Shown in pieces: positions 3,960 to 11,026 of a stretch of 11,102 bases of DNA. The notes under the pieces are model-generated. The model worked only from the letters and a program-made list of their open reading frames with translations. It had not been told where the DNA came from and searched no databases. The translations under genes were made by a program, and so were the position numbers. The first letter of the stretch is position 1, and each line of letters starts with the position of its first letter. The stretch comes from Ignavibacteria bacterium UBA6688 (GTDB lineage Bacteria; Bacteroidota; Ignavibacteria; UBA10030). The stretch is taken from assembly GCA_002454845.1 (NCBI GenBank), contig DKJQ01000303.1, forward strand, positions 1 through 11,102, read 5' to 3'.

Positions 3960-6299
3960 ATGAATCCGGGCACACAACAAACCATCGACGGGTATCTCTT
4001 CGACGTCTATCCGGCGGCCGACGGTGTTGTTGCATGGCTTCTGAGTGCATCGGGCCGGCGCTATCGCTGTCTCTCTCCGTTTACCCCGTCGTTCTACCTT
4101 CACCTGAACGACTTCGATACAAAGCGGGCCTTGCTGCTTGGCGCACAGTGCCCTGTGCGGGTCTCCTTCAACCGGACGACGCGGACGGAAATTTACTCCG
4201 GCGATTCATGGGATGTGCTGCAGGTGTTTGTACACAACCCGCTCCAGTTCAAGCAGATCGTTTGGTACTATGAGCGGTTCTTTCCGCATTTTGCGTTCTT
4301 CAATTCGGACGTCCCGGTGCCGCAGCTCTTCTTGTATGAAACGGGACTGTTCCCGCTTGCGCGCGGGGAGTACGTCATCGATGAACGAAACCATCTTCTC
4401 ACGTGGACGATCAACGACGCGCGGGAAGCCATGGACTATTCCCTCCCCCCTTTTTCCGTCATGTGGTTGCGGGATGCGAACGCGTTCGTTCCCCCCAAGT
4501 ACCGGAAGTACGTTCAACTGGAGGTGAGTTATGAAGGGCGCACGTACGCGCTGGAACAACACAACCCGCGCGAGGTCCTGGAGACGCTCAACTGGCACCT
4601 GCACCGGAGCGACCCCGACATCCTGATCACCGAGTACGGCGATTCCACCCTGCTGCCGCACATCACCGGTCTGGCCCAACAACTCAACGTACCCCTGCTG
4701 TTGAACCGCGACCCGCACGCCGGGTACGCCACCACACGGGAATCAAGCTTCTTCCAGTACGGCAAGATCATTCACAAGGACGGTGCGTTCGAGTTGGCGG
4801 GACGGTGGCACCTGGACGGAAAAAACTCCTTTACGCTGGGTGAAGCGGATCTGGAGGGGGTGTTCGAGCTGACGCGGCTCACGCAGATACCCGTACAGCG
4901 CCAGGCGCGCGTGAGCATCGGAACCTCCATGTCCTCCTTGCAACTGTCGTGGGCGTACCGTAATCGCGTGCTGATCCCGGCGAAGAAGCGGGAACCGGAG
5001 GAATTCAAGCCGGCATCAACGCTGTTGCTGGCCGATCGGGGCGGACTCATCTACAACCCGCCCCTCGGGTACCATGAAGATATTGCCGAGCTCGATTTCG
5101 TATCGATGTACCCGACGATCATGGTGGAGCGGAATGTTTCGCCGGAAACGGTCAATTGCCGCTGCTGCAGGAACGAGCGTGTCCCGGAATTGGGCTATAC
5201 GATCTGCGAGAAGCGCGAGGGGGTAATCCCGGCAACCCTGCGCGTCGTGGTCGAACGACGCTCCCATTATAAGCGGCTCAAAAAGCTGAATCGCGGGAAG
5301 AACGAAGCCGAGTTCCGGAAATACGACCACCGCCAGAACGCCCTCAAGTGGATGCTTGTCAGTTGCTTCGGTTATCTCGGGTACAAGAACGCGCGTTTCG
5401 GGAAGATCGAGGCGCACGAAGCGGTGAACGCGTTCTCCCGCGATGCCATCCTCCGGGCGAAGGAGATGGCTGAGCGGGCCGGGTTCCGGATGCTGCACGC
5501 GATCATCGACTGTGTATGGTTGAAGAAAACGGGAGCGACGGAACGCGATTACGAAGAGCTGGCAACGGAGATCGGAAAACGCGCCGGCATTGATATTTCG
5601 CTGGAGGGAATCTATCGCTGGATCCTGTTCCCCGCCTCGAAACAGGACCCCGTGATCACCACGGCAAACCGGTACGTCGGCTGGTACCGGCATGGCGACA
5701 TCAAGATCCGGGGTATCGAATCACGCCGCCGCGACGTGCCGCAGTTCATCAAAATCATGCAGCGGGCCATGCTGGACCATATGGCCGCCGCGCAGAACGT
5801 GGCGGAGGTGCAGGCCATGCTCCCCGATTTGCTCGCCATCGCCCGCAACCATATCGCCGTCCTGCGCAGCGGCAAGGCAAACCCGATGGAACTGGTGTTG
5901 CGGCGGCATATCACCAAAGAACCGGACGAGTACGAGAACAACAGCATCAGCGCCGTCGTCTCGAAGATGATCAAAGCCATGGGGGTGGCGCTCGCCCCGG
6001 GGGAGATGATCGAGTTCATTATCCTGGACCAATCGGGAAAAAAGAAACCGGAGAAGGCGAAACCACTGGCCCTCTACGCGTTCGAGGACGGGTACGATAT
6101 CGAACAGTACACGGAGTTCGCGCTGAAAGCGGTGGAGACGCTTCTTTTTCCATTGGGGTACGATGTGGAGAAATTGAGGGAGGAACTGGGGGCGGGGCTG
6201 CCGCGCAAAACGAGCGGCCGCGGTGTCCGGCAGGGGAAGGACACCGGCGGCGCCCCTCCATTCCAGATCCCGCTCTTTGCATCACTCAGAGAGCCGTAA
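3960..6299 (+). CDS. B-family DNA polymerase of the inactivated PolB2 type, with C-terminal clamp-binding motif
   Basis: The 779-aa protein aligns by motif with PolB polymerases. Motif A is kept (DFVSMYPTIM, 379-388). Motif B is altered (K463-WMLVSCFGYLGY, with Val467 and Phe470 for the usual Asn and Tyr). Motif C, normally YGDTDS, reads HAIIDC (513-518), so only Asp517 remains. Exonuclease sites are lost: Exo I DIE becomes L170-R-D172, Exo II Asn/Asp become Tyr226/Leu231, and Exo III is FTLGE. Four Cys (400, 402, 403, 416) after motif A may bind zinc. A thumb block IKIRGIESRRRD (581-592) is clear. The tail contains QIPLF (769-773), like the beta-clamp motif ending E. coli Pol II. This pattern matches archaeal PolB2 (Dpo2), described as having disrupted catalytic motifs, with a few bacterial homologues. 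Weak or templated accessory synthesis remains possible. No Shine-Dalgarno precedes the ATG; the start is chosen because the family's conserved DGYLFDVYP follows at once. Confidence 0.92.
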   Translation: MNPGTQQTIDGYLFDVYPAADGVVAWLLSASGRRYRCLSPFTPSFYLHLNDFDTKRALLLGAQCPVRVSFNRTTRTEIYSGDSWDVLQVFVHNPLQFKQIVWYYERFFPHFAFFNSDVPVPQLFLYETGLFPLARGEYVIDERNHLLTWTINDAREAMDYSLPPFSVMWLRDANAFVPPKYRKYVQLEVSYEGRTYALEQHNPREVLETLNWHLHRSDPDILITEYGDSTLLPHITGLAQQLNVPLLLNRDPHAGYATTRESSFFQYGKIIHKDGAFELAGRWHLDGKNSFTLGEADLEGVFELTRLTQIPVQRQARVSIGTSMSSLQLSWAYRNRVLIPAKKREPEEFKPASTLLLADRGGLIYNPPLGYHEDIAELDFVSMYPTIMVERNVSPETVNCRCCRNERVPELGYTICEKREGVIPATLRVVVERRSHYKRLKKLNRGKNEAEFRKYDHRQNALKWMLVSCFGYLGYKNARFGKIEAHEAVNAFSRDAILRAKEMAERAGFRMLHAIIDCVWLKKTGATERDYEELATEIGKRAGIDISLEGIYRWILFPASKQDPVITTANRYVGWYRHGDIKIRGIESRRRDVPQFIKIMQRAMLDHMAAAQNVAEVQAMLPDLLAIARNHIAVLRSGKANPMELVLRRHITKEPDEYENNSISAVVSKMIKAMGVALAPGEMIEFIILDQSGKKKPEKAKPLALYAFEDGYDIEQYTEFALKAVETLLFPLGYDVEKLREELGAGLPRKTSGRGVRQGKDTGGAPPFQIPLFASLREP

Positions 6300-6321
6300 C
6301 GACCGGACTCCGGCGGATTAA

Positions 6322-7503
6322 TTACGGGAGACAGATCTTCCCGAGAATGGCCGGCCGGGACGCGCCGGTTACACTCGGCACGTTGGAAGGGTTCTCCGAA
6401 ATGGTTTCGTTGGCCAGAACCGCGAAACAAACCGCTTCCTTGGCGTCGGAGGAGAAGCCGATATCTTCGATCTTTCCGACTGTCGCGTGGCGGAAATAGT
6501 CACGCAGGGCTTCCATCATCGCCTGGTTGTGAACGCCGCCGCCGCTGACCAGCACTTCGTGCACGTTCATCCACGGGGCGATGAACCTGTTGTACTGATC
6601 GAAAACGGAAAACGCGGTAAACTCCGTTACGGTGGCGATGACGTCCCGCTTGCGCAATCCCCGGGAATACTTCAGAAGTTTTGGAAGAAACATGCTGCCG
6701 AACATCTCGCGGCCGGTCGACTTCGGGGGTTGCTGACGAAAATACGGATGGGCCATCATGTCCGCCAACAGGCCCGGAACGATGTCACCGGTGAGCGCAA
6801 TCTTCCCGGCACGATCGAATTCCTGACGATACCATTTCTTCATCAAGGCGTCAATGACCATGTTGGCGGGTCCGGTGTCGAACGCAACAACATCCCGCGA
6901 TGAGCCGTTCTTCGGCAACGCGGTGAAGTTCGCAATACCCCCCAGGTTCAACAGGATCCGGTTTCTTGTTTTGGAACGGAACATCAGGTAATCGAAATAC
7001 GGGACCAACGGTGCCCCCTCGCCGCCAAGAGCCATATCGGCTGTCCGGAAATCCCCCACCGTGGGAATGCCCGTCAACTGGGCGATGGTGGAGGGGTCCC
7101 CGAGCTGTAATCCCGAGCGGATGGTTTTGCCGAAGACGCGCTTCGGTTTCGGAAGGTGATGCACTGTTTGCCCATGGGAACCGATCAGATCGATGGCGGA
7201 AATTTTCCGTCCGGCTTTTCGCGCGACGCGCTGGACGGCGTCCGCGAAAAAATGGGCGATGAGGATATTCAGTTCGCAAATCAGGTCAACACTCCCCGTT
7301 CCCGGGAGCGAGTTCTTCAACACGAGTTCTTTGAATCGTTTCGGGTATGGGACCGTGACGAACGCGAGTTGCCGGACGCGGGTATTCGTTCCGTTGGCCG
7401 TGATCTGCACGAGTGCCGCATCGATACCGTCGGCGGAAGTCCCGGAAATCAATCCCACAACGAGTTTTGTCCGTTTGTTCTGAAGCCGCTGAAGTCTTTT
7501 CAT
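6322..7503 (-). CDS. anmK: Anhydro-N-acetylmuramic acid kinase
   Basis: The 393-aa product matches AnmK in length and motifs: GLISGTSADGID near the N-terminus, GSHGQTVHHLP, QLGDPSTIAQLTGIPTVGDFR, ALGGEGAPLVPYFD, ILLNLGGIAN, FDTGPANMVIDA and VSGGGVHN. AnmK phosphorylates and opens 1,6-anhydro-MurNAc in the cytosol to give MurNAc-6-phosphate during peptidoglycan recycling; the later step enzyme (MurQ) is not in the window. The frame is open up to 7686, but the added 61 residues are Arg/Cys-rich and run over the start of the divergent nfo gene. The ATG at 7503, with AGGA 9 nt upstream and the family motif starting about 20 residues later, is therefore the start. It converges on the polymerase gene with only 22 bp between stops. 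Confidence 0.96.
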   Translation of the reverse strand: MKRLQRLQNKRTKLVVGLISGTSADGIDAALVQITANGTNTRVRQLAFVTVPYPKRFKELVLKNSLPGTGSVDLICELNILIAHFFADAVQRVARKAGRKISAIDLIGSHGQTVHHLPKPKRVFGKTIRSGLQLGDPSTIAQLTGIPTVGDFRTADMALGGEGAPLVPYFDYLMFRSKTRNRILLNLGGIANFTALPKNGSSRDVVAFDTGPANMVIDALMKKWYRQEFDRAGKIALTGDIVPGLLADMMAHPYFRQQPPKSTGREMFGSMFLPKLLKYSRGLRKRDVIATVTEFTAFSVFDQYNRFIAPWMNVHEVLVSGGGVHNQAMMEALRDYFRHATVGKIEDIGFSSDAKEAVCFAVLANETISENPSNVPSVTGASRPAILGKICLP

Positions 7504-7512
7504 GGGAAATTT

Positions 7513-7516
7513 TCCT
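7513..7516 (-). promoter_or_regulatory. Ribosome binding site supporting the anmK start at 7503
   Basis: AGGA on the minus strand, 9 nt before the ATG at 7503. The 65-bp space to nfo must hold both divergent promoters; I see no convincing -35/-10 pair for either gene. Confidence 0.5.
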
Positions 7517-7568
7517 ACCTTTGAAGTGATACCGTATCGGGAAATGTTCCTCCCGGAATTTCTGCACC

Positions 7569-8459
7569 ATGAAAAAGCGTGCAATGGCTGCTTTGAACAA
7601 CAGCACCCTCCTCCTCGGCGCCCATATGTCGATTGCCGGGGGTGTCGCGACCGCCGTCGAGCGTGGCCAACGGATCGGATGCGCAACGATGCAGATGTTT
7701 GTCAAAAACAACAATCAGTGGAAAGGAAAACCACTGACCGATGAGGACGTGTCAACCTACAAAAAGCTACTGCAGGAATCAAGGATTGATCCGGTGGTTG
7801 TGCACGACACGTATTTGATCAACCTCTGCGCGGTGGATGAAGAGATCCTTAAAAAATCGAGAGAAGCCCTGAAGGATGAATTGGATCGATGCGAAGCGCT
7901 CGGCGTGCAGTATCTGAATTTTCATCCCGGCGCTCATATGGGAGCCGGAGAGGAAGAGGGAATCAAACGCATTGCCGAATCGCTGAACCTTATCCATCAA
8001 CGCACGAAGGGATACGGCGTGCGAAGCGTCATCGAAGCAACGGCAGGACAGGGGACAGCCATCGGGTATCGGTTTGAGCATTTAAGAAAGATTATCGACC
8101 TGGTGGAGGAACGGGACAGGATGGCGGTCTGCGTCGATACCTGCCATGTCTTTGCCGCCGGGTACGATCTTTCCACGGAACGGGGGTATGAAGAGACGTT
8201 CAGGGAGTTCGACGCGGTTGTTGGACTTGACCGGCTTGTTGCGTTTCACGTTAACGATTCGAAGCGGGAGCTCGGTTCACGCGTCGACCGGCATGAGCAT
8301 ATCGGAAAGGGCAGGATCGGAATGCAGGGATTCTCATTTTTAATGAACGACACTCGCTTCGGCAACATTCCCAAAATCCTCGAAACGCCGAAGGGACCGG
8401 AGATGGAGGAAGATGTGGAGAATATGAGGCTGTTGAGGGGGTTGGTAAGAAAAAAGTAA
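7569..8459 (+). CDS. nfo: Endonuclease IV (AP endonuclease)
   Basis: The 296-aa protein is a complete type 2 AP endonuclease, a three-zinc TIM-barrel enzyme that cuts 5' of abasic sites in base excision repair. Metal-ligand motifs are present in order: GAHMSIAGG, VVHDTYLIN, NFHPGAH, IEATAGQGT, VCVDTCHVFAAGYD, FHVNDSK, DRHEHIGKGRIG and ILETPKG. Together these supply the nine ligands known in E. coli Nfo. One change is IEATAG for the usual IENTAG, beside the metal-binding Glu. Start: ATG at 7569 is used, but ATG at 7584 (MAALNNS) is equally possible because neither has a strong Shine-Dalgarno and the conserved part begins at GAHMS. It is divergent from anmK. The nearby PolB cassette is also DNA-related, but the genes are on separate units. 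Confidence 0.96.
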   Translation: MKKRAMAALNNSTLLLGAHMSIAGGVATAVERGQRIGCATMQMFVKNNNQWKGKPLTDEDVSTYKKLLQESRIDPVVVHDTYLINLCAVDEEILKKSREALKDELDRCEALGVQYLNFHPGAHMGAGEEEGIKRIAESLNLIHQRTKGYGVRSVIEATAGQGTAIGYRFEHLRKIIDLVEERDRMAVCVDTCHVFAAGYDLSTERGYEETFREFDAVVGLDRLVAFHVNDSKRELGSRVDRHEHIGKGRIGMQGFSFLMNDTRFGNIPKILETPKGPEMEEDVENMRLLRGLVRKK

Positions 8460-8477
8460 GAAGTAAGAAGTAGTAAG
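8456..8477 (+). repeat. GTAAGAA short tandem repeat at the nfo stop
   Basis: Two exact GTAAGAA units (8456-8462, 8463-8469) are followed by GTAGTAAG. The first unit includes the nfo stop codon, so slippage here could change the C-terminus of Nfo. Confidence 0.6.
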
Positions 8478-8506
8478 TCGTTAGTCGTCGGGAGGAGGAT
8501 GGAGAG

Positions 8507-8556
8507 GGCAGATGGCAGAAAGCAGACGGCAGAAAACAGATGGCAGACGACAGATT
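8507..8556 (+). repeat. Degenerate GGCAGA repeat tract
   Basis: Six or so 6-9 base units of the form (G)GCAGAY/GGCAGAAA follow one another (GGCAGAT, GGCAGAAA, GCAGAC, GGCAGAAAA, CAGAT, GGCAGAC, GACAGATT) before the amrS promoter. Units are too short and variable for CRISPR. Such purine-rich low-complexity runs look like intergenic filler that grew by slippage. Confidence 0.6.
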
Positions 8557-8572
8557 GCTGATCGCTGACCGC

Positions 8573-8602
8573 TTGACATCAGCCCCCTTTCAATGTACTT
8601 TG
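8573..8602 (+). promoter_or_regulatory. Promoter of amrS
   Basis: TTGACA (8573-8578), 17-nt spacer, TACTTTG (8596-8602). The -35 fits sigma70, and the -10 resembles the TAnnTTTG form used in Bacteroidota-like bacteria. The predicted start near 8608 gives a leader of only about 11 nt that begins with the Shine-Dalgarno GAGGTGA. Confidence 0.75.
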
Positions 8603-8607
8603 TCCCC

Positions 8608-8614
8608 GAGGTGA
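8608..8614 (+). promoter_or_regulatory. Ribosome binding site of amrS
   Basis: GAGGTGA sits 4 nt before the ATG at 8619 and close to the predicted transcription start, making a very short leader. Confidence 0.6.
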
Positions 8615-8618
8615 TTGT

Positions 8619-9674
8619 ATGGCGGAGGAGAGAACCTTAAAGGAGTTGCTCGCGGGGAATACCAGGGAAGGCCAGTTGTATGAACCGATGGCCGATGACT
8701 GGGTCCGGTGCTACGCGTGCGGACACCGTTGCAAGATCGGACCCGGAAAAGACGGCATCTGCCGCGTCCGGTTCAATCGGGAAGGCAAGCTCTTTGTTCC
8801 GTGGGGTTACGCCGCCGGTGTCGCTCTCGATCCTGTCGAAAAGAAACCCTTCTTCCATGCGTATCCCGGATCCCAGGCCCTCAGCTTCGGGATGCTGGGG
8901 TGCGACTACCACTGCCCCTATTGTCAGAACTGGGTGACCTCCCAGGCCCTGCGTGATCCGGAAGCGATCTCCCCGCCACAGTTCTTCACGCCCGAACAAT
9001 TTATCGATACCGCGTTGCGGTCGAAGGCGCGCATCGTCACCAGCACGTATAACGAGCCGCTCATCACCAGTGAATGGGCGGTTGAGCTTTTTAAGCTCGC
9101 GAAGAGCGTCGGGCTGGTCACGTCGTACGTCTCGAACGGCAATGGGACCCCGGAAGTACTGGAATACATCAGGCCATGGGTCGACCTGTACAAAGTGGAT
9201 CTGAAGGGATTCCGCCAGAAAGAGTATCAGCAGCTCGGCGGCGTTCTGCAGAACGTGCTCGATACGATCAGAACGCTGTACGAGAGCGGAACCTGGGTAG
9301 AGATCGTCACGCTCATCATCCCGGGCTTCAACGATTCGGACGAAGAGTTGACCGACATCGCGAACTTTATCAGTTCCGTTTCACCGGATATTCCGTGGCA
9401 CGTCACCGCCTTCCATCAAGACTACAAGATGACCGACCCCGACCCGACGCCGGTGAAGACGCTGATACGCGCGGCGGAGATCGGACACCGGTCCGGACTG
9501 CGGTATGTGTACGCAGGGAATCGGCCCGGAGGGGTGGAGAAGTATGAACATACCTTTTGTCCCGGCTGCGAGGCCACAGTCATTGAACGAGACGGATTTC
9601 ATGTCGTGAGCAACAAGCTGCAGCAGGGGTGTTGCTCTAAGTGCGGAACAAAGATCCCGGGACGATGGGGATGA
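8619..9674 (+). CDS. amrS: AmmeMemoRadiSam-system radical SAM protein
   Basis: The 351-aa protein has the radical SAM cluster CDYHCPYC (Cys95, Cys99, Cys102; CX3CX2C). The characteristic AmrS frame is also present: a Cys-rich N-terminus (Cys31, 34, 38, 48), YAAGVALDPVEKKPFFH, STYNEPLI, VDLYKVDLKGFR, IIPGFNDS, WHVTAFHQDYKM and LRYVYAGN. A C-terminal zinc-ribbon-like block carries Cys314, 317, 338/339 and 342. The family is related to pyruvate formate-lyase activase and often occurs with AMMECR1 and Memo proteins, neither of which is in this window. The substrate of the system is not settled as far as I know. It has its own promoter and a short leader. The downstream ferritin-like gene is 116 bp away on the same strand. 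Confidence 0.93.
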   Translation: MAEERTLKELLAGNTREGQLYEPMADDWVRCYACGHRCKIGPGKDGICRVRFNREGKLFVPWGYAAGVALDPVEKKPFFHAYPGSQALSFGMLGCDYHCPYCQNWVTSQALRDPEAISPPQFFTPEQFIDTALRSKARIVTSTYNEPLITSEWAVELFKLAKSVGLVTSYVSNGNGTPEVLEYIRPWVDLYKVDLKGFRQKEYQQLGGVLQNVLDTIRTLYESGTWVEIVTLIIPGFNDSDEELTDIANFISSVSPDIPWHVTAFHQDYKMTDPDPTPVKTLIRAAEIGHRSGLRYVYAGNRPGGVEKYEHTFCPGCEATVIERDGFHVVSNKLQQGCCSKCGTKIPGRWG

Positions 9675-9740
9675 CGCGCTCGTTTTCTTAATGAATTGTA
9701 ATCGAGGATTTTTTTCATTGGCCCCCCGGTGTGAGGTAAG

Positions 9741-9767
9741 TTGTTGAAAGGCACATCTCCATACTTG
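9741..9767 (+). promoter_or_regulatory. Weak candidate promoter for the ferritin-like gene
   Basis: TTG (9741-9743) and TACTTG (9762-9767), 18 nt apart, loosely match the FCB-type pattern. The region upstream (9675-9740) shows only a weak AATGAA/TTCATT pairing and a T-run, not a convincing terminator, so read-through from amrS is also possible. Confidence 0.3.
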
Positions 9768-9790
9768 AGCAGTACTTCTTAAGGAACGTC

Positions 9791-11026
9791 ATGGAAGCCT
9801 TCCCGTTAAACCACCTTCCGGCCGAACGATCGTACAAGGGCCTGAGCGTTACTGAGTCCGCCGCGTTGTTCCGTCGCTACATTTTCATCGAGCAACAGTG
9901 TGTCCGCATCTGTGCAGCGTGGCTCCTGGAAGCCCCGATGTACGAAGACAAACATATTCTCGGGTACCACTTGTGGGACCACGCGGAGCATGTTCAATGG
10001 ATGCGCGAACGCTTGCTTGAGTTGCGCGGCGGCCATGCCGAGGCCGACATCGCCCCGACACTCAAGTTCGCTCTCGACGAGGTCCTGCACGCCCGCGATG
10101 TGACGGAGCTGGTTGCCGGCTTGTACGGTGGAGTGAAACAGCCGTTGCTGCAGGCTTACCGGGACCATGTCAGTATGGCGGATACCGCTGCCAATGCGGG
10201 GGAGATCAGGATTCTGCAACGGATGATCCCCGACCTGGAAAACCACCTACGGTGGGGAGAGGATATTATCAAACGATGTCCCACAGGACATGATGGTGCC
10301 GTTCCGTGGCAGCGCTACATCGGGGACCTGCTTCTCAGGGCCGGAGGAATCCATGGTACGCTCCATGTTCCTCCGTTACGGGCGCTGGAGCGGCCCCATG
10401 CCCACATGCATCGACGGTCGGCCGAGCTGAAATTTGATTCGCGCATTGCCCGAAAGCCTCTCGCAAAGTACGAGGAACGTGAATCCATGCCGCATGAACA
10501 AAGCGTGAAGGCACAATTCGCGGTCTTCTTTAACGAACTGTGGGCGGTCGGTTTGCTGGCCAGCGTGATCGTTGATTCCTGGGATGCGGGCTGCCCGTGG
10601 GAGTTCCAATATGATATGGCCCACCATTGCTGGGATGAGCTGCGCCATTCGCAGTTCGGCGCCATCCGGTTGAAGGAACTGGGGGAGGAGCCAAGCCGCG
10701 TAGACACATTCTTCTTCGACCAATCCCAAAACTGGCCGTTCCTCCACCGGCTTGTCTATCTTACGCGCGATCTTGAAGTTTTCTTCATGAAGCGCAAGAG
10801 TCCCCGGGTTCTCAAGTACCAGCAGGAAGGGGACGGCCGTTCGATGATCTTTGCCGACGCAGACTGGTCGGATGAGATTAACCATGTCCGCTACGGCACC
10901 AAATGGTCGGAGTACTTCCTGAAGGACGACGCACGAACGGTGGAAGATATTAAAGAAGAGATCCGTGTTTTCATCGCCCGCCAGCAGGCACAGGCCGGGG
11001 TGTCCAAGACCGATATACCATTCTGA
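9791..11026 (+). CDS. Two-domain ferritin-like (di-iron carboxylate) protein, DUF455-like
   Basis: The 411-aa, mostly helical protein appears to hold two ferritin-like four-helix units. The second unit (about 240-380) offers a full di-iron ligand set in the right order: Glu249, Glu283 and His286 (WDELRH), Glu329, Glu362 and His365 (DEINHVRYG). The DEINHVRYG block recalls the DUF455 family. In the first unit (about 20-200) the equivalent position reads WDHAEH (62-67), so Glu is replaced by His64, which makes this copy degenerate. No signal peptide or membrane segment is seen. The reaction is unknown; oxidase, oxygenase or hydroxylase activity is possible for this fold. The start has AAGGA 6 nt upstream. 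It follows amrS at 116 bp with no proven link. Confidence 0.75.
   Translation: MEAFPLNHLPAERSYKGLSVTESAALFRRYIFIEQQCVRICAAWLLEAPMYEDKHILGYHLWDHAEHVQWMRERLLELRGGHAEADIAPTLKFALDEVLHARDVTELVAGLYGGVKQPLLQAYRDHVSMADTAANAGEIRILQRMIPDLENHLRWGEDIIKRCPTGHDGAVPWQRYIGDLLLRAGGIHGTLHVPPLRALERPHAHMHRRSAELKFDSRIARKPLAKYEERESMPHEQSVKAQFAVFFNELWAVGLLASVIVDSWDAGCPWEFQYDMAHHCWDELRHSQFGAIRLKELGEEPSRVDTFFFDQSQNWPFLHRLVYLTRDLEVFFMKRKSPRVLKYQQEGDGRSMIFADADWSDEINHVRYGTKWSEYFLKDDARTVEDIKEEIRVFIARQQAQAGVSKTDIPF

Noticed and set aside
6300..6321. Bidirectional terminator between the convergent polB and anmK genes
   Set aside because: Only a 4-bp CCGG/CCGG pairing with a 3-base loop and no U-run is present; too weak to call.
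7504..7686. 61-codon N-terminal extension of anmK
   Set aside because: It runs over the 5' end of nfo, is Arg/Cys-rich, and is absent from AnmK proteins. The ATG at 7503 has a ribosome binding site and the right distance to the first motif.
8507..8556. Possible CRISPR-like array
   Set aside because: Units are 6-9 bases and vary in sequence, with no spacers of constant size and no cas genes.
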